Source of the DNA: Brevibacillus brevis
GTDB lineage: Bacteria > Bacillota > Bacilli > Brevibacillales > Brevibacillaceae
Direction: 5' to 3'
DNA: 64,000 bases
NCBI RefSeq assembly: GCF_900637055.1
Contig: NZ_LR134338.1
Coordinates: 6,349,501 to 6,413,500, forward strand
Each line of letters starts with the position of its first letter. Within the stretch, counting starts at the first letter, position 1. The notes beneath the pieces were generated by a model, which had not been told where the DNA came from, made no database searches, and was given only the letters and a program-made list of their open reading frames with translations. Made by a program: the position numbers and the translations under genes. Shown in pieces: positions 1 to 8,510 of this stretch.

Positions 1-76
1 TTTTTTTACATGCCCCACTCTTTACAATGAAAGCTATAGAGCAACGCAAATTATCCTTTGTAAAGGTGTGGTCCAC

Positions 77-2185
77 ATGGCCCTTATTTATTCTTTCGTA
101 AAAACGATCCTGATGCTGTGGTTTCGCCCTCGTGTGCTTGGACTCTCCAAAATTGACTTGTCGAAGCCATCTCTTATCACTCCCAATCACGTCTCCTTGC
201 TAGATGCCGTACTCTTGTCGTTTTGCTTGCCAAAAGAAGCGACCTTTGTCGTCAACACGGAGATCGCCAAGCGGTTTGCGTTTTTCCTCCGCTTCCGCAA
301 GCATATCGCGATCGATCCACTCAATCCGTACTCCATCCGTCACATGCTTCGCGTCCTCCGCAACGGACAGACGCTGGTGATTTTCCCAGAAGGTCGGATC
401 ACGACGACGGGCGGCATCATGAAAATCTACAGCGGTGTCGGCTATCTCGCTCTACGCACTGGCGTAACGGTTTACCCGATCATCATTAATGGCCTGGAAC
501 GTTCGATCTTCTCGTATTTGAAAGGAAAGCTGAAGCTCTCCTGGTTCCCAGATGTAACCATGACAGTAGGCACTCCGTTCACCATCGAGCGCGATCAGAA
601 CCTGTCGATGCGCGAACAAAAAGCCACGGCCAATGATCGTATCCTGCGTATTCTCCAAGAAGGCTTGTTCGAGAGCCGGATGAAGCAAAACGTGAATCTG
701 TTTGATGAAGTTCTCGAAGCAGCACGCCTGAATGGTGCAAAAATGGAGATCGCCAAGGATCTGACGTCCGCGATCGACTACAAGACCTTGTTAATCGGCA
801 GCTACTTACTCGGCAACAAATTGCAGCCAATGCTCTTGGGAAAACCGGTCGTCGGTGTATTCCTTCCCAATTCAGTAGGTCATCTCGTAACGTTGCTATC
901 GTTGTTCCGCATCGGAGCCACTCCAGCCATCCTGAACTTTTCGCTTGGCATTCGTTCCTTGCTGGATTGCTGTGAGACTGCCCATATCGATACGATCCTG
1001 ACGTCGCGTGTATTCATTGAAAAAGGGAAGCTGGAGCACATCATCGCAGGTCTTTCACCCAGCATGAAAATTGTTTATCTCGAGGATTTGAAAGCATCCG
1101 CGACTGCTTTTGACAAAGTGTCCGCACTCTTCTCTTATTTGCGGAAGAAAAAGGCTTCTGCGACTAGCAACGAGCTGATCCTCTTCACCTCCGGCAGTGA
1201 GAGCAAGCCAAAAGGTGTCATCCTGACGCATACGAATCTGTACGCGAATATTCAACAAGTGACCAGTGTGATTGACATTACGAGTCGCGACAAGTTTTTC
1301 AATGCCCTGCCTATGTTCCATAGCTTCGGTCTTACTGCAGGAACACTCTTGCCGGTAGTGAAAGGCATCCCGGTTTATCTGTATCCAAGTCCGTTGCATT
1401 ACAAGGCGATTTCAGAATTGGTCTATGATCAAAACGCAACGATCCTCTTCGGAACCTCGACCTTTATGGCTGGTTACGGACGTATGGCCCATCCTTACAA
1501 CTTCTACTCCTTGCGCTATGTATTTGCAGGAGCAGAAAAACTGAAAGACGATGTGCGCAAGCTGTGGATGGAAAAGTTCGGTGTGCGGATTTTTGAAGGC
1601 TATGGGGCAACGGAAACAGCTCCGATCCTGTCGCTAAACACCCCGCTGGCTAACAAACCAGGAACCGTCGGTCGTTTGATGCCTGGGATGACCGCCAAGC
1701 TGGAACCAGTCGAAGGAATCGAGGCTGGCGGAGAGCTGTTGGTGAAGGGTCCAAACGTCATGAAGGGTTATATGATTCACGGAAAAGGCTTTGTACCGGC
1801 TGAGGAATGGTACCACACAGGTGATTTGGTTACAGCTGACAAGGACGGCTTTTTCAGCATCCAATCCCGCCTGAAGCGCTTCGCCAAAATCGGCGGCGAG
1901 ATGGTTTCGCTCAATCTGGTTGAAGAACTGGCTATGCAATGCTTCGGACACTCCGGTTTTGCTGCGATCACAGTGAATGATCCGCGAAAAGGTGAGCGTG
2001 TCCTGCTGTTTACCACAGATGAATCGGTTCAACTGAGCCAATTGCGCGCGTATTTGACGGAAAAACAATACTCGCCACTGCTCATCCCAGGTACGATGCA
2101 AATCATCAAGGCTCTACCACTTCTCGGCAGCGGCAAAACGGATTACGTCAGTCTGAAACAGCTGGCCGAAACGGGAGGAAAATGA
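77..2185 (+). CDS. aas: Acyltransferase / acyl-ACP synthetase fusion (Aas-like)
   Basis: Predicted membrane enzyme that activates a fatty acid with ATP and re-acylates lysophospholipid. The N-terminal PlsC-type domain has the H-x4-D motif (H38, D43 in NHVSLLD) and the FPEGR block near residue 103. The C-terminal half is an AMP-forming ligase with the P-loop-like LFTSGSESKPKG near residue 365, GYGATE, and a late conserved lysine region. I chose ATG 77 over the upstream GTG at 68: AAAGG at 62-66 lies about 10 nt from the ATG but touches the GTG. The downstream lplT-like gene starts one base after this stop, as in the Escherichia coli lplT/aas pair, which strongly supports lysophospholipid recycling. 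A generic long-chain acyl-CoA ligase fusion is the alternative. Confidence 0.85.
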   Translation: MALIYSFVKTILMLWFRPRVLGLSKIDLSKPSLITPNHVSLLDAVLLSFCLPKEATFVVNTEIAKRFAFFLRFRKHIAIDPLNPYSIRHMLRVLRNGQTLVIFPEGRITTTGGIMKIYSGVGYLALRTGVTVYPIIINGLERSIFSYLKGKLKLSWFPDVTMTVGTPFTIERDQNLSMREQKATANDRILRILQEGLFESRMKQNVNLFDEVLEAARLNGAKMEIAKDLTSAIDYKTLLIGSYLLGNKLQPMLLGKPVVGVFLPNSVGHLVTLLSLFRIGATPAILNFSLGIRSLLDCCETAHIDTILTSRVFIEKGKLEHIIAGLSPSMKIVYLEDLKASATAFDKVSALFSYLRKKKASATSNELILFTSGSESKPKGVILTHTNLYANIQQVTSVIDITSRDKFFNALPMFHSFGLTAGTLLPVVKGIPVYLYPSPLHYKAISELVYDQNATILFGTSTFMAGYGRMAHPYNFYSLRYVFAGAEKLKDDVRKLWMEKFGVRIFEGYGATETAPILSLNTPLANKPGTVGRLMPGMTAKLEPVEGIEAGGELLVKGPNVMKGYMIHGKGFVPAEEWYHTGDLVTADKDGFFSIQSRLKRFAKIGGEMVSLNLVEELAMQCFGHSGFAAITVNDPRKGERVLLFTTDESVQLSQLRAYLTEKQYSPLLIPGTMQIIKALPLLGSGKTDYVSLKQLAETGGK

Positions 2186-2186
2186 T

Positions 2187-3377
2187 GTGAACATACGATT
2201 AAAACCACTACAAGCCCTGTACTTCACTCAATTTCTATCGGCCTTTGCCGACAACATGATTTTGTTTGTCATCGCGAATCTGCTGCGGGAGAACGGTTTT
2301 TCTCCCGCGATGCTTGCACTCGTATCGATTTCATTCTTTCTCCCTTACGTTTTTCTCGCTCCACTGGTTGGGCCTTTTGCCGACAAGCACGCCAAGTCAA
2401 TCGTACTGGTGATTGGCAACCTGATTAAAGCGCTTGGTGTCGTCCTGCTGTTTTTCATTGACCAGTCGAGCATCATGATGCTGATGTTGTGTTACTTCAC
2501 AGTCGGAGTCGGAGCGGTCGTGTATTCTCCGGCCAAGTACGGAATCTTGCCGGAGCTGACTCGAAATGAAGATGAACTGTTTCATGCGAATGCACGCATC
2601 GAAGCCTATACGATCTTTGCGATTTTGACAGGAATCGGTGGTGGTGGAGCAATCGCTAACATGACAGCGCCGCTTATCTCGTCAGGAATTTGTCTGCTGA
2701 TCTATCTGCTGTCGCTTGGCATGACTTTCTTCATTCCGCGCATGAGAGGGGATGCATCGATTCGCTATGGGGCAGAAGCACGACGCTTTTTCATCGACTT
2801 CCAGCACCTGATGAATCGTCCGGAAACGAGCTTTGCCCTGATTGGAACCGGAGCATTCTGGATGTCCTCTGCTGTCCTGCGCGTGGCCGTTCTGGCCTGG
2901 ATTCCCCTCGCGCTTGGGATTAACCCGGAGAGCTTCTCTGTATCGCTGATTCTTGCGACGACATCCATCGGAATTATCGCCGGAGCTTTTCTCGCTCCGA
3001 AGCTCATTCCTTTGTCTCATTTCACTCGATCGCTGACATACGGATTCGGAATGTTTCTCATCATCGTTCTATTTCCTTGGACGAATATCACCTTTGTTGC
3101 GATCTGTCTATTGCTTCTCGTTGGATTCATGGGCGGCGTGTTCATTATCCCGATGAATACCGTCTTGCAGGACGAAGGCAAGCGGATGGTTGGTTCCGGG
3201 AAAACGATTGCGATTCAGAACTTCATCGAGAATCTGCTGATGGCAGTCGGCTCCGGCATTTACTACCTGATCACCTATATCGGCATCTCCATCTCCGGTG
3301 CGATTGTTGGTCAAGGGCTGCTGCTGCTCGGGTTCCTGCTGTACTTGGTGAAGTATCGCAGAAGAATCGTTCGTTGA
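2187..3377 (+). CDS. lplT: Lysophospholipid transporter, MFS type (LplT-like)
   Basis: Twelve-helix-type major facilitator protein of 396 residues. Blocks recalled from E. coli LplT are visible: an N-terminal QFLSAFADN, then YSPAKYGILPELT, and GFMGGVFIIPMN followed by GKTIAIQN. LplT flips lysophosphatidylethanolamine inward so that Aas can re-acylate it, and the immediate coupling to the aas-like gene fits. It starts at GTG 2187 with GGGAGGAAA at 2173-2181 inside the end of the upstream gene. A bidirectional terminator follows directly. Substrate is inferred from homology and context. Confidence 0.85.
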   Translation: MNIRLKPLQALYFTQFLSAFADNMILFVIANLLRENGFSPAMLALVSISFFLPYVFLAPLVGPFADKHAKSIVLVIGNLIKALGVVLLFFIDQSSIMMLMLCYFTVGVGAVVYSPAKYGILPELTRNEDELFHANARIEAYTIFAILTGIGGGGAIANMTAPLISSGICLLIYLLSLGMTFFIPRMRGDASIRYGAEARRFFIDFQHLMNRPETSFALIGTGAFWMSSAVLRVAVLAWIPLALGINPESFSVSLILATTSIGIIAGAFLAPKLIPLSHFTRSLTYGFGMFLIIVLFPWTNITFVAICLLLLVGFMGGVFIIPMNTVLQDEGKRMVGSGKTIAIQNFIENLLMAVGSGIYYLITYIGISISGAIVGQGLLLLGFLLYLVKYRRRIVR

Positions 3378-3400
3378 CAGGTTTGCGTCATAGAAAAAGA

Positions 3401-3433
3401 AAAAGCCGTGACTACTAGCGTCACGGCTTTCTT
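3401..3433. terminator. Bidirectional intrinsic terminator
   Basis: Perfect 11-bp stem, AAAGCCGTGAC (3403-3413) with GTCACGGCTTT (3421-3431), loop of 7, A-rich on one side and T-rich on the other. It separates the convergent lplT-like and 5'-nucleotidase genes. Confidence 0.85.
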
Positions 3434-3446
3434 GCGTCAATCTATG

Positions 3447-5435
3447 CTATTTCTTTTGCTGCGTATTAGTTGTCGGTGTACCCGATTTCTCCGCAGCCTT
3501 TCTCGCTTCGTTCAGTTGCTGATAAAATTCACCTTTTGTTTTGACGGACGAAAACTTCGCTGCATCGACTTTTGCTTTTGCAGACAGCTCGGTGATTTCT
3601 TCTTTGGTTACCGCGTCCTTGATGTTGATGGAAGCGATATTGGTGTATTTGCCATCTGCCGTTTTCGGAACGCTCAGAATACCTGCATTGATCAGCTCTA
3701 CTACGTCCTTGCGTTCAGGTGCAGTGGCGTCCACACCTGTAATCTTCCAGTTGTTTTGTACTTTTGGCTCGTAAACGCCTTTTTTCACTTCTTTCAGGTA
3801 CGCAATAGCACGGTTGCGGATCGTTCCACCTGTTTCACCAAACGCACTGTTGTCCTTGGAAGACCAAAGCTGTTCAAACTTGCGTCCTTCCAACGCGCCA
3901 CCTTTTGCTTGCAAAGCTTCCATTCGGTATGCGTTCATTCCGAGCTTCAAGCTATCTGTAGCCTTGATCGGTGTCTCATCGAGCTTGCGCAGGTTCGTGA
4001 TGCGGCTGCCGTACGGCTTGGTCAGGTCAATTTCGTATTTCACGCCACCGAAGAAATCGTTCGTGCTGTATTTGGAAGCGCGGCGTTTTGGATCAAAGCT
4101 TACGGTCACGTCACCAGCGCGCGTGGAATTGAAGTAGCCCACCGCCCATTCCATATAGTCCTTCAAGTCTTTTCCGGTTACTTTATAAACGGTAATCTCG
4201 CCACCTGCGTATTGGTAGTTGTAGGCGATATCCTTTTTCTTGATCGGACCGACATCCAGCTTGGCTTTGTCGTTGTCGATCTGGTGAGCAACCACGTCTG
4301 CCTTGCTGTAGTAGAGCATCACTTCATGGAAAAAGTCAGATAGCGGCGTCTCCTGAATTTGGACCGTCGGGATGCCCTCGATCTCGTTTTTCGGCACCAG
4401 ATCCATGCCTTTAAGCTCTGCTACGACGATGTTGGCATCTGCACGCGCGAATTCATGGAAAGGCTTGAGCTTGGTCTCCAGCGCTGCATCGGATACCGCC
4501 AGTGTGCCATCTGCGCCTTTTACAGGGACCGCAGTCGCTTCCTTGTCAGTCAGCACGAGCTTGCCGTCTTTTTTCTCGAAAGTCAGGTCAATGCGAGAGA
4601 GATGCGTTCCGTATTTATCCGGCTCTGTGATCAGGACACCGTTGATCTCTTCCTTTTTCACAAGCTTGTGCATGTGCCCTGCAAAAATCGCGGTCAGTTC
4701 TGGAACGGCGTTCGCAATATCTGCTACGCCCGTACCCGGAATTCCGTTTTCATTCTCGATGCCCATGTGCATGAGACCGATCATGACGTCTACTTTGCCT
4801 TCCAGCTCTTTTACGGCTTTCTTGGTTTCTTCTACCGGGTTTTTGATCACGAGGCCATCCAGATGATCGGTTCCTTTTTCGAAATCGGTAATCATCGGCG
4901 TATTCATCCCAATGACGCCGATTTTTACGCCGGCACGCTCAATGATCGTATACGCCGGGAGAAAGCGCTCGCCGTTTTCCTTGTAAATGTTTCCTGCCAA
5001 AACAGCGCCTTTGTATTGGCTGCTGACCTTGTCTAATACATCAAGTCCAAAATTAAATTCATGATTGCCAAAAGCCCATGCGTCATAGTTCATTTCGTTC
5101 ATCGCGACCATGACAGGAGACTGCGGTTGGTCATTGAACAGCTCTGCCGAGTTGTCTTGGATCGAATCGCCTGCATCCATCAACACGGTGTTTGGATTTT
5201 CTTTGCGAATCTCTTTAATCATCGTGAACAACTGCGTCATGCTGCCATTTTGATTCGGGCCATCCAAAGCATAATCCCACGGCATGAATCGTCCGTGAAT
5301 GTCAGATGTACCCAGCAGCGTAATTTTGGTAGGTGTTTCTGCGGCTTTTACCGGTGCGGCGATCCCCATCATCGCACTTCCAAGCACCATGGATGCAAGT
5401 GCTACGCTTAACAAGCCCTTCGCTAGTTTTTTCAT
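3447..5435 (-). CDS. Secreted 5'-nucleotidase / cyclic-nucleotide phosphodiesterase family protein
   Basis: A 662-residue exported metallophosphatase. The N-terminus is a signal peptide (Lys-rich start, hydrophobic core, likely cleavage after VKA near residue 31). Calcineurin-like metal motifs follow in order: GTSDIHGRF near 43, DAGDSIQDN, GNHEFNFG, and GHMHK. A 5'-nucleotidase C-terminal domain covers roughly residues 330-520, and a lysine-rich tail of about 90 residues ends the protein. Family members hydrolyse 2',3'-cyclic nucleotides and 5'-nucleotides outside the cell for phosphate and nucleoside scavenging. ATG 5435 has AGGGG six bases upstream. No LPxTG anchor is seen, so it is probably secreted or loosely wall-bound. 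Confidence 0.85.
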   Translation of the reverse strand: MKKLAKGLLSVALASMVLGSAMMGIAAPVKAAETPTKITLLGTSDIHGRFMPWDYALDGPNQNGSMTQLFTMIKEIRKENPNTVLMDAGDSIQDNSAELFNDQPQSPVMVAMNEMNYDAWAFGNHEFNFGLDVLDKVSSQYKGAVLAGNIYKENGERFLPAYTIIERAGVKIGVIGMNTPMITDFEKGTDHLDGLVIKNPVEETKKAVKELEGKVDVMIGLMHMGIENENGIPGTGVADIANAVPELTAIFAGHMHKLVKKEEINGVLITEPDKYGTHLSRIDLTFEKKDGKLVLTDKEATAVPVKGADGTLAVSDAALETKLKPFHEFARADANIVVAELKGMDLVPKNEIEGIPTVQIQETPLSDFFHEVMLYYSKADVVAHQIDNDKAKLDVGPIKKKDIAYNYQYAGGEITVYKVTGKDLKDYMEWAVGYFNSTRAGDVTVSFDPKRRASKYSTNDFFGGVKYEIDLTKPYGSRITNLRKLDETPIKATDSLKLGMNAYRMEALQAKGGALEGRKFEQLWSSKDNSAFGETGGTIRNRAIAYLKEVKKGVYEPKVQNNWKITGVDATAPERKDVVELINAGILSVPKTADGKYTNIASINIKDAVTKEEITELSAKAKVDAAKFSSVKTKGEFYQQLNEARKAAEKSGTPTTNTQQKK

Positions 5436-5567
5436 GTTTTCCCCTCTGTCTCTCTTAATCTGTCAGTGCCCCTCGATGGTGTTGCTCTTATTGTCCTCCT
5501 ATTCTTTTATATATGAAAATTCTGGTTTGCTATCTAACTATAGCAGGCATATGAAAGGAAAAATAGC

Positions 5568-5598
5568 AAAAAAAGCCGTGACGAGGATGTCACGACTT
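5568..5598 (-). terminator. Intrinsic terminator of recQ, overlapping its stop codon
   Basis: On the minus strand AAGTCGTGAC (5598-5589) pairs with GTCACGGCTT (5582-5573) with one G-T-type mismatch, followed by a T run (5574-5568). The TGA stop of recQ (5592-5590) lies inside the first stem arm. Confidence 0.8.
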
Positions 5599-7365
5599 CA
5601 TTACGGCATAGTTTTGCAGGCATTCGAGAAACAGTTCCCCGTACTTCTCGAATTTCGCCTCGCCTACTCCTTTGATCTTGAGCATGGCCTCTCTGTCAGT
5701 CGGGCAAACACTGCTCATTTCCTTCAAGGTACTGTCTGGGAAAATCACGTACGGAGGAACTTTTTGTCGCGTCGAGATTTCCTTGCGCAACGCGCGCAGG
5801 TGCTCGAACAACTCGTCATCCTCTGTCAGTTGCACAGGACGTATCGAGATTTTTTGCACGACGCGCTCTTCGCCCCGCAGAACAGGCAATGCCCGCTCCC
5901 CCAGCTTGACGATTGGATATTGGCTCTCCGTTACTTGCAGATAGCCTTCGGCAATGAGGAGCTGGATCAAGTCTGCGATCTCTTTTTCCTTGTATTCCTT
6001 CATCAGACCGTACGTAGGCAACTGATCGAAGGAAAACTGAGTGACCTTTTTATTCTTCGAGCCTTTCAGTACCTGCGCGACGAGTGCGGCACCGAAGCGC
6101 TCTCTCATACGTTTGACGCAGGAGAAAATCTTCTGTGCTTCGAGCGTAATATCGGACAGCTCGGTCTCATCGGTACAGTTCGCGCAACGTCCGCACGCGG
6201 CAGCATCTGTTTCTCCGAAGTATTGCACGATGTTTTGCTGCAAGCAGCGCGGCGTCCGGCAATAGTCGATCATCGCGTACAGCTTTTTGTACTCAAGCTC
6301 CTTGCGCTCGTCCAGCAGTTGATTCTGCTCGATGAAAAACGTTTGCGTCTGGATATCCTGTGGCTGAAACAGTAGAATACACTCACTTGTCTCCCCATCG
6401 CGTCCAGCACGGCCTGCTTCCTGGTAATACGCCTCCAGGTTTTTCGGCATGTTGTAATGAATGACGTAGCGCACATTGGACTTGTCGATTCCCATGCCAA
6501 ATGCGTTGGTCGCGATCATCGTCCGGACATCATCGAACAGAAATGCTTCCTGGTTGGCCGCACGCTCCTCCTCCGTCAGTCCTGCATGGTATTTGGTCAC
6601 AGCAAAGCCACGCTTGTCCAAATCTGCATGCAAGGCGTCCACGTCTTTTCTCGTTGCCGCATAAATAATGCCCGCCTGCTGCTTATTCGCCCGCAAGTAC
6701 GCCTGGATGAATTCTCGACGGTTCTCCCCCTTGCGTACAGACAAGATGAGATTGTCTCTGCCAAACCCTGTGATAAAAAGGCGCTCGTCCTTTAATTCTA
6801 GCTGTCGCTTGATGTCCTCGGTTACCTCTGGAGTCGCTGTGGCGGTCAAGGCTGCGACGAGCGGGCGCTGTGGCAAGGATTGAAGAAAACGGGCAATCGC
6901 CAAATAACTCGGACGGAAATCATGCCCCCACTGCGAGACGCAATGCGCTTCGTCCACTGCTACAAACGAGATCGGTACATCCTGAATCAGGTTTTGGAAC
7001 GCTTCGGATTCCAAACGCTCCGGGGCGATATACAACAGCTTGTACTCTCCCTGAGCCGCCATACGCAGGCGATCGCGAACCTCGCTATAATCCAATGAGC
7101 TGTTAATTTGGGTGGCGGGAATGCCCATGCTGACCAGCACGTCTACCTGATCCTTCATCAGCGAGATGAGTGGGGAGATCACGATGGTTACGCCGTCCTG
7201 GAGCATCGCTGGGACTTGATAACAGATCGATTTCCCGCCCCCTGTTGGCATGATGCCTACGGTGTCATGTCCAGCTAACAGGCTTGTGATGATTTTCTTC
7301 TGGCCTTCTCGAAATGATTCGTAGCCAAAGTACTTTCGTAAAATCTCTTGCGCTTTATCTAACAA
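5590..7365 (-). CDS. recQ: ATP-dependent DNA helicase RecQ
   Basis: 3'-5' superfamily 2 helicase for recombination and fork repair. At 591 residues it is full length, with all domains: Walker A TGGGKS at 41-46, the DEAH box followed by HCVSQWGHDFRP near 138, helicase motif VI QEAGRAGRDG, the RecQ-Ct zinc site (C-x-x-x-x-C then CGRCANC, about 370-400), a winged helix, and a C-terminal HRDC domain (about 510-585). The start is TTG 7365, preceded by GAAGGTGA at suitable distance. It is monocistronic. A RecS-type short paralogue is excluded because RecQ-Ct and HRDC are both present. Confidence 0.95.
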   Translation of the reverse strand: MLDKAQEILRKYFGYESFREGQKKIITSLLAGHDTVGIMPTGGGKSICYQVPAMLQDGVTIVISPLISLMKDQVDVLVSMGIPATQINSSLDYSEVRDRLRMAAQGEYKLLYIAPERLESEAFQNLIQDVPISFVAVDEAHCVSQWGHDFRPSYLAIARFLQSLPQRPLVAALTATATPEVTEDIKRQLELKDERLFITGFGRDNLILSVRKGENRREFIQAYLRANKQQAGIIYAATRKDVDALHADLDKRGFAVTKYHAGLTEEERAANQEAFLFDDVRTMIATNAFGMGIDKSNVRYVIHYNMPKNLEAYYQEAGRAGRDGETSECILLFQPQDIQTQTFFIEQNQLLDERKELEYKKLYAMIDYCRTPRCLQQNIVQYFGETDAAACGRCANCTDETELSDITLEAQKIFSCVKRMRERFGAALVAQVLKGSKNKKVTQFSFDQLPTYGLMKEYKEKEIADLIQLLIAEGYLQVTESQYPIVKLGERALPVLRGEERVVQKISIRPVQLTEDDELFEHLRALRKEISTRQKVPPYVIFPDSTLKEMSSVCPTDREAMLKIKGVGEAKFEKYGELFLECLQNYAVMKS

Positions 7366-7479
7366 AGAGAATCACCTTCTCTTTCGACAGGAATTTTCAA
7401 TGGGTCTCTATTAGTGTAAACATAGGGATTGGGACAAAACAAGGGGGACTGGTTGGTTTGAGTCAACATTGTGGAGGGG

Positions 7480-7686
7480 AAGAAAAAGCACAGTTCTCTT
7501 CGACTCTGACACGCCAGCAGGGGGGATTGACTGGCCGTCTCCACTTAAAAAAGGGGACCGTCGAGCCAAAGCCACCCTATGGGCGGAAGTATCTCAAAGA
7601 AGAAGTGTTCGACAAGCGTGGTCCCCTTTTTTAAGTTCCGACTGGGTGGGCGTTGTCAAGGTCTGCGAGCCCTGTGCTTTTTCTTC
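7480..7686. other. Structured intergenic element A (nested inverted repeats)
   Basis: This element fills most of the gene-free stretch 7366-7760. The outer arms GAAGAAAAAGCACAG (7479-7493) and its exact complement (7672-7686) pair over 15 bp. An intermediate stem GACACGCC (7508-7515) faces GGCGTTGTC (7649-7657) with one bulge. A perfect 17-bp inner stem joins 7543-7559 to 7620-7636. A distal GTCGA/TCGAC stem (7560-7564, 7609-7613) closes the loop. The same architecture with different stem sequences recurs at 12997-13195. It could be a structured RNA or a palindromic mobile repeat. Confidence 0.6.
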
Positions 7687-7725
7687 TCACCGGCTTTGCT
7701 GGTTCATCCATACCTTTTCTTACAA

Positions 7726-7748
7726 TACAAAAAGCACCACATGGGTGC
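7726..7748 (-). terminator. Terminator after vanZ-like gene
   Basis: Short stem GCACC/GGTGC (7734-7738 with 7744-7748), followed on the minus strand by a run of T. Confidence 0.55.
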
Positions 7749-7760
7749 CTAATAAGTAGC

Positions 7761-8306
7761 CTATGAAGTTACCGAATAGATGAATCGTTTTTTCTGTAGA
7801 AGCCAAATGAACAAGTAGACCACATACCCAATAATACCGCCCGCTGTATTCAGGAGCAAATCATCGACATCGAATGTTCCGACGTTCATTACGAGTTGTG
7901 TCAGTTCCACACCGAAGCTTAACATTAGGGATAGCAGGATGACTCTGAACAGTGAGCCTGCTTTTTTCGGGAACAAAAGCGGCAGCAAGAAGCCTAGCGG
8001 CATGAAGGCGATCACGTTTCCTACGAAGTTCACCGCACTATGCCAGCTTTGGTTATACCGAATGCCTTTGACATAGTTTTCGATTTCGTGAAACGGCACC
8101 AAATTACTTCGGTGGCGCAACCGGTCCGCAATCACAGACGGATCGCTCCAAATGATTTTCCACTGGTCCAATAGCAAGCTGGTATCTAAACTGCCGAATT
8201 TAAACAGCAGTACCTTCACGACGAGAAACAAGTAGAGGGCAAACACTGCATAACCAGCAATAGCAAGCAGTTCTGTCGGTCTCTCCATTTTTTGCACGTT
8301 ATCCAT
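7761..8306 (-). CDS. VanZ-like membrane protein
   Basis: A 181-residue polytopic membrane protein with about four or five hydrophobic segments, a polar loop after the first helix, and the VanZ-type core (FVGNVIAFMPLGFLLP, then FGVELTQL and DVDDLLLNTAGGIIGY). VanZ homologues give low-level teicoplanin resistance or related envelope functions by an incompletely known route. ATG 8306 is chosen because GAGAGGG precedes it at about 7 nt; longer starts lack a ribosome site. It begins two bases after the stop of a 28-residue upstream ORF, suggesting translational coupling. The neighbouring two-component pair resembles VanR/VanS, but no vanHAX genes are present, so glycopeptide resistance should not be inferred. 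Confidence 0.8.
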   Translation of the reverse strand: MDNVQKMERPTELLAIAGYAVFALYLFLVVKVLLFKFGSLDTSLLLDQWKIIWSDPSVIADRLRHRSNLVPFHEIENYVKGIRYNQSWHSAVNFVGNVIAFMPLGFLLPLLFPKKAGSLFRVILLSLMLSFGVELTQLVMNVGTFDVDDLLLNTAGGIIGYVVYLFIWLLQKKRFIYSVTS

Positions 8307-8308
8307 TG

Positions 8309-8395
8309 TCAAACCCTCTCTCCATCTGATTCGCGTAAAAGCGTCAACCCAAAGAATATGGTGAGCATGAGCACAGCCCATGTTGTTTTCCTCAT
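8309..8395 (-). CDS. 28-residue predicted membrane peptide upstream of vanZ-like gene
   Basis: Small ORF starting at ATG 8395, with AGGAGGG eight bases upstream. The product has a positively charged start (MRKTT), one hydrophobic stretch (WAVLMLTIFFGLTLL) and a charged tail. It stops two bases before the vanZ-like ATG, so ribosomes could pass from one to the other. No homologue is recognised. The good ribosome site and coupling favour a real gene or leader peptide, but it is too short for certainty. Confidence 0.5.
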   Translation of the reverse strand: MRKTTWAVLMLTIFFGLTLLRESDGERV

Positions 8396-8510
8396 AAAAA
8401 AAGCCCTCCTACACCTGCAAAAAACAAAGGCTGTAACCTTCATGCAGTCAGGATAGACTTTTCGATTAAAATTAACGGAAACGAAAGGTAAAGAAAAAGT
8501 AAAGCTTTTC

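Noticed and set aside
1..67. T-rich start of the window as a terminator tail or promoter of aas.
   Set aside because: TTTACA at 21-26 has no convincing -10 partner, and the upstream stem, if any, lies outside the window.
3408..4343. A 311-codon plus-strand frame over the 5'-nucleotidase gene.
   Set aside because: Begins in the terminator hairpin and is antisense to a conserved metallophosphatase.
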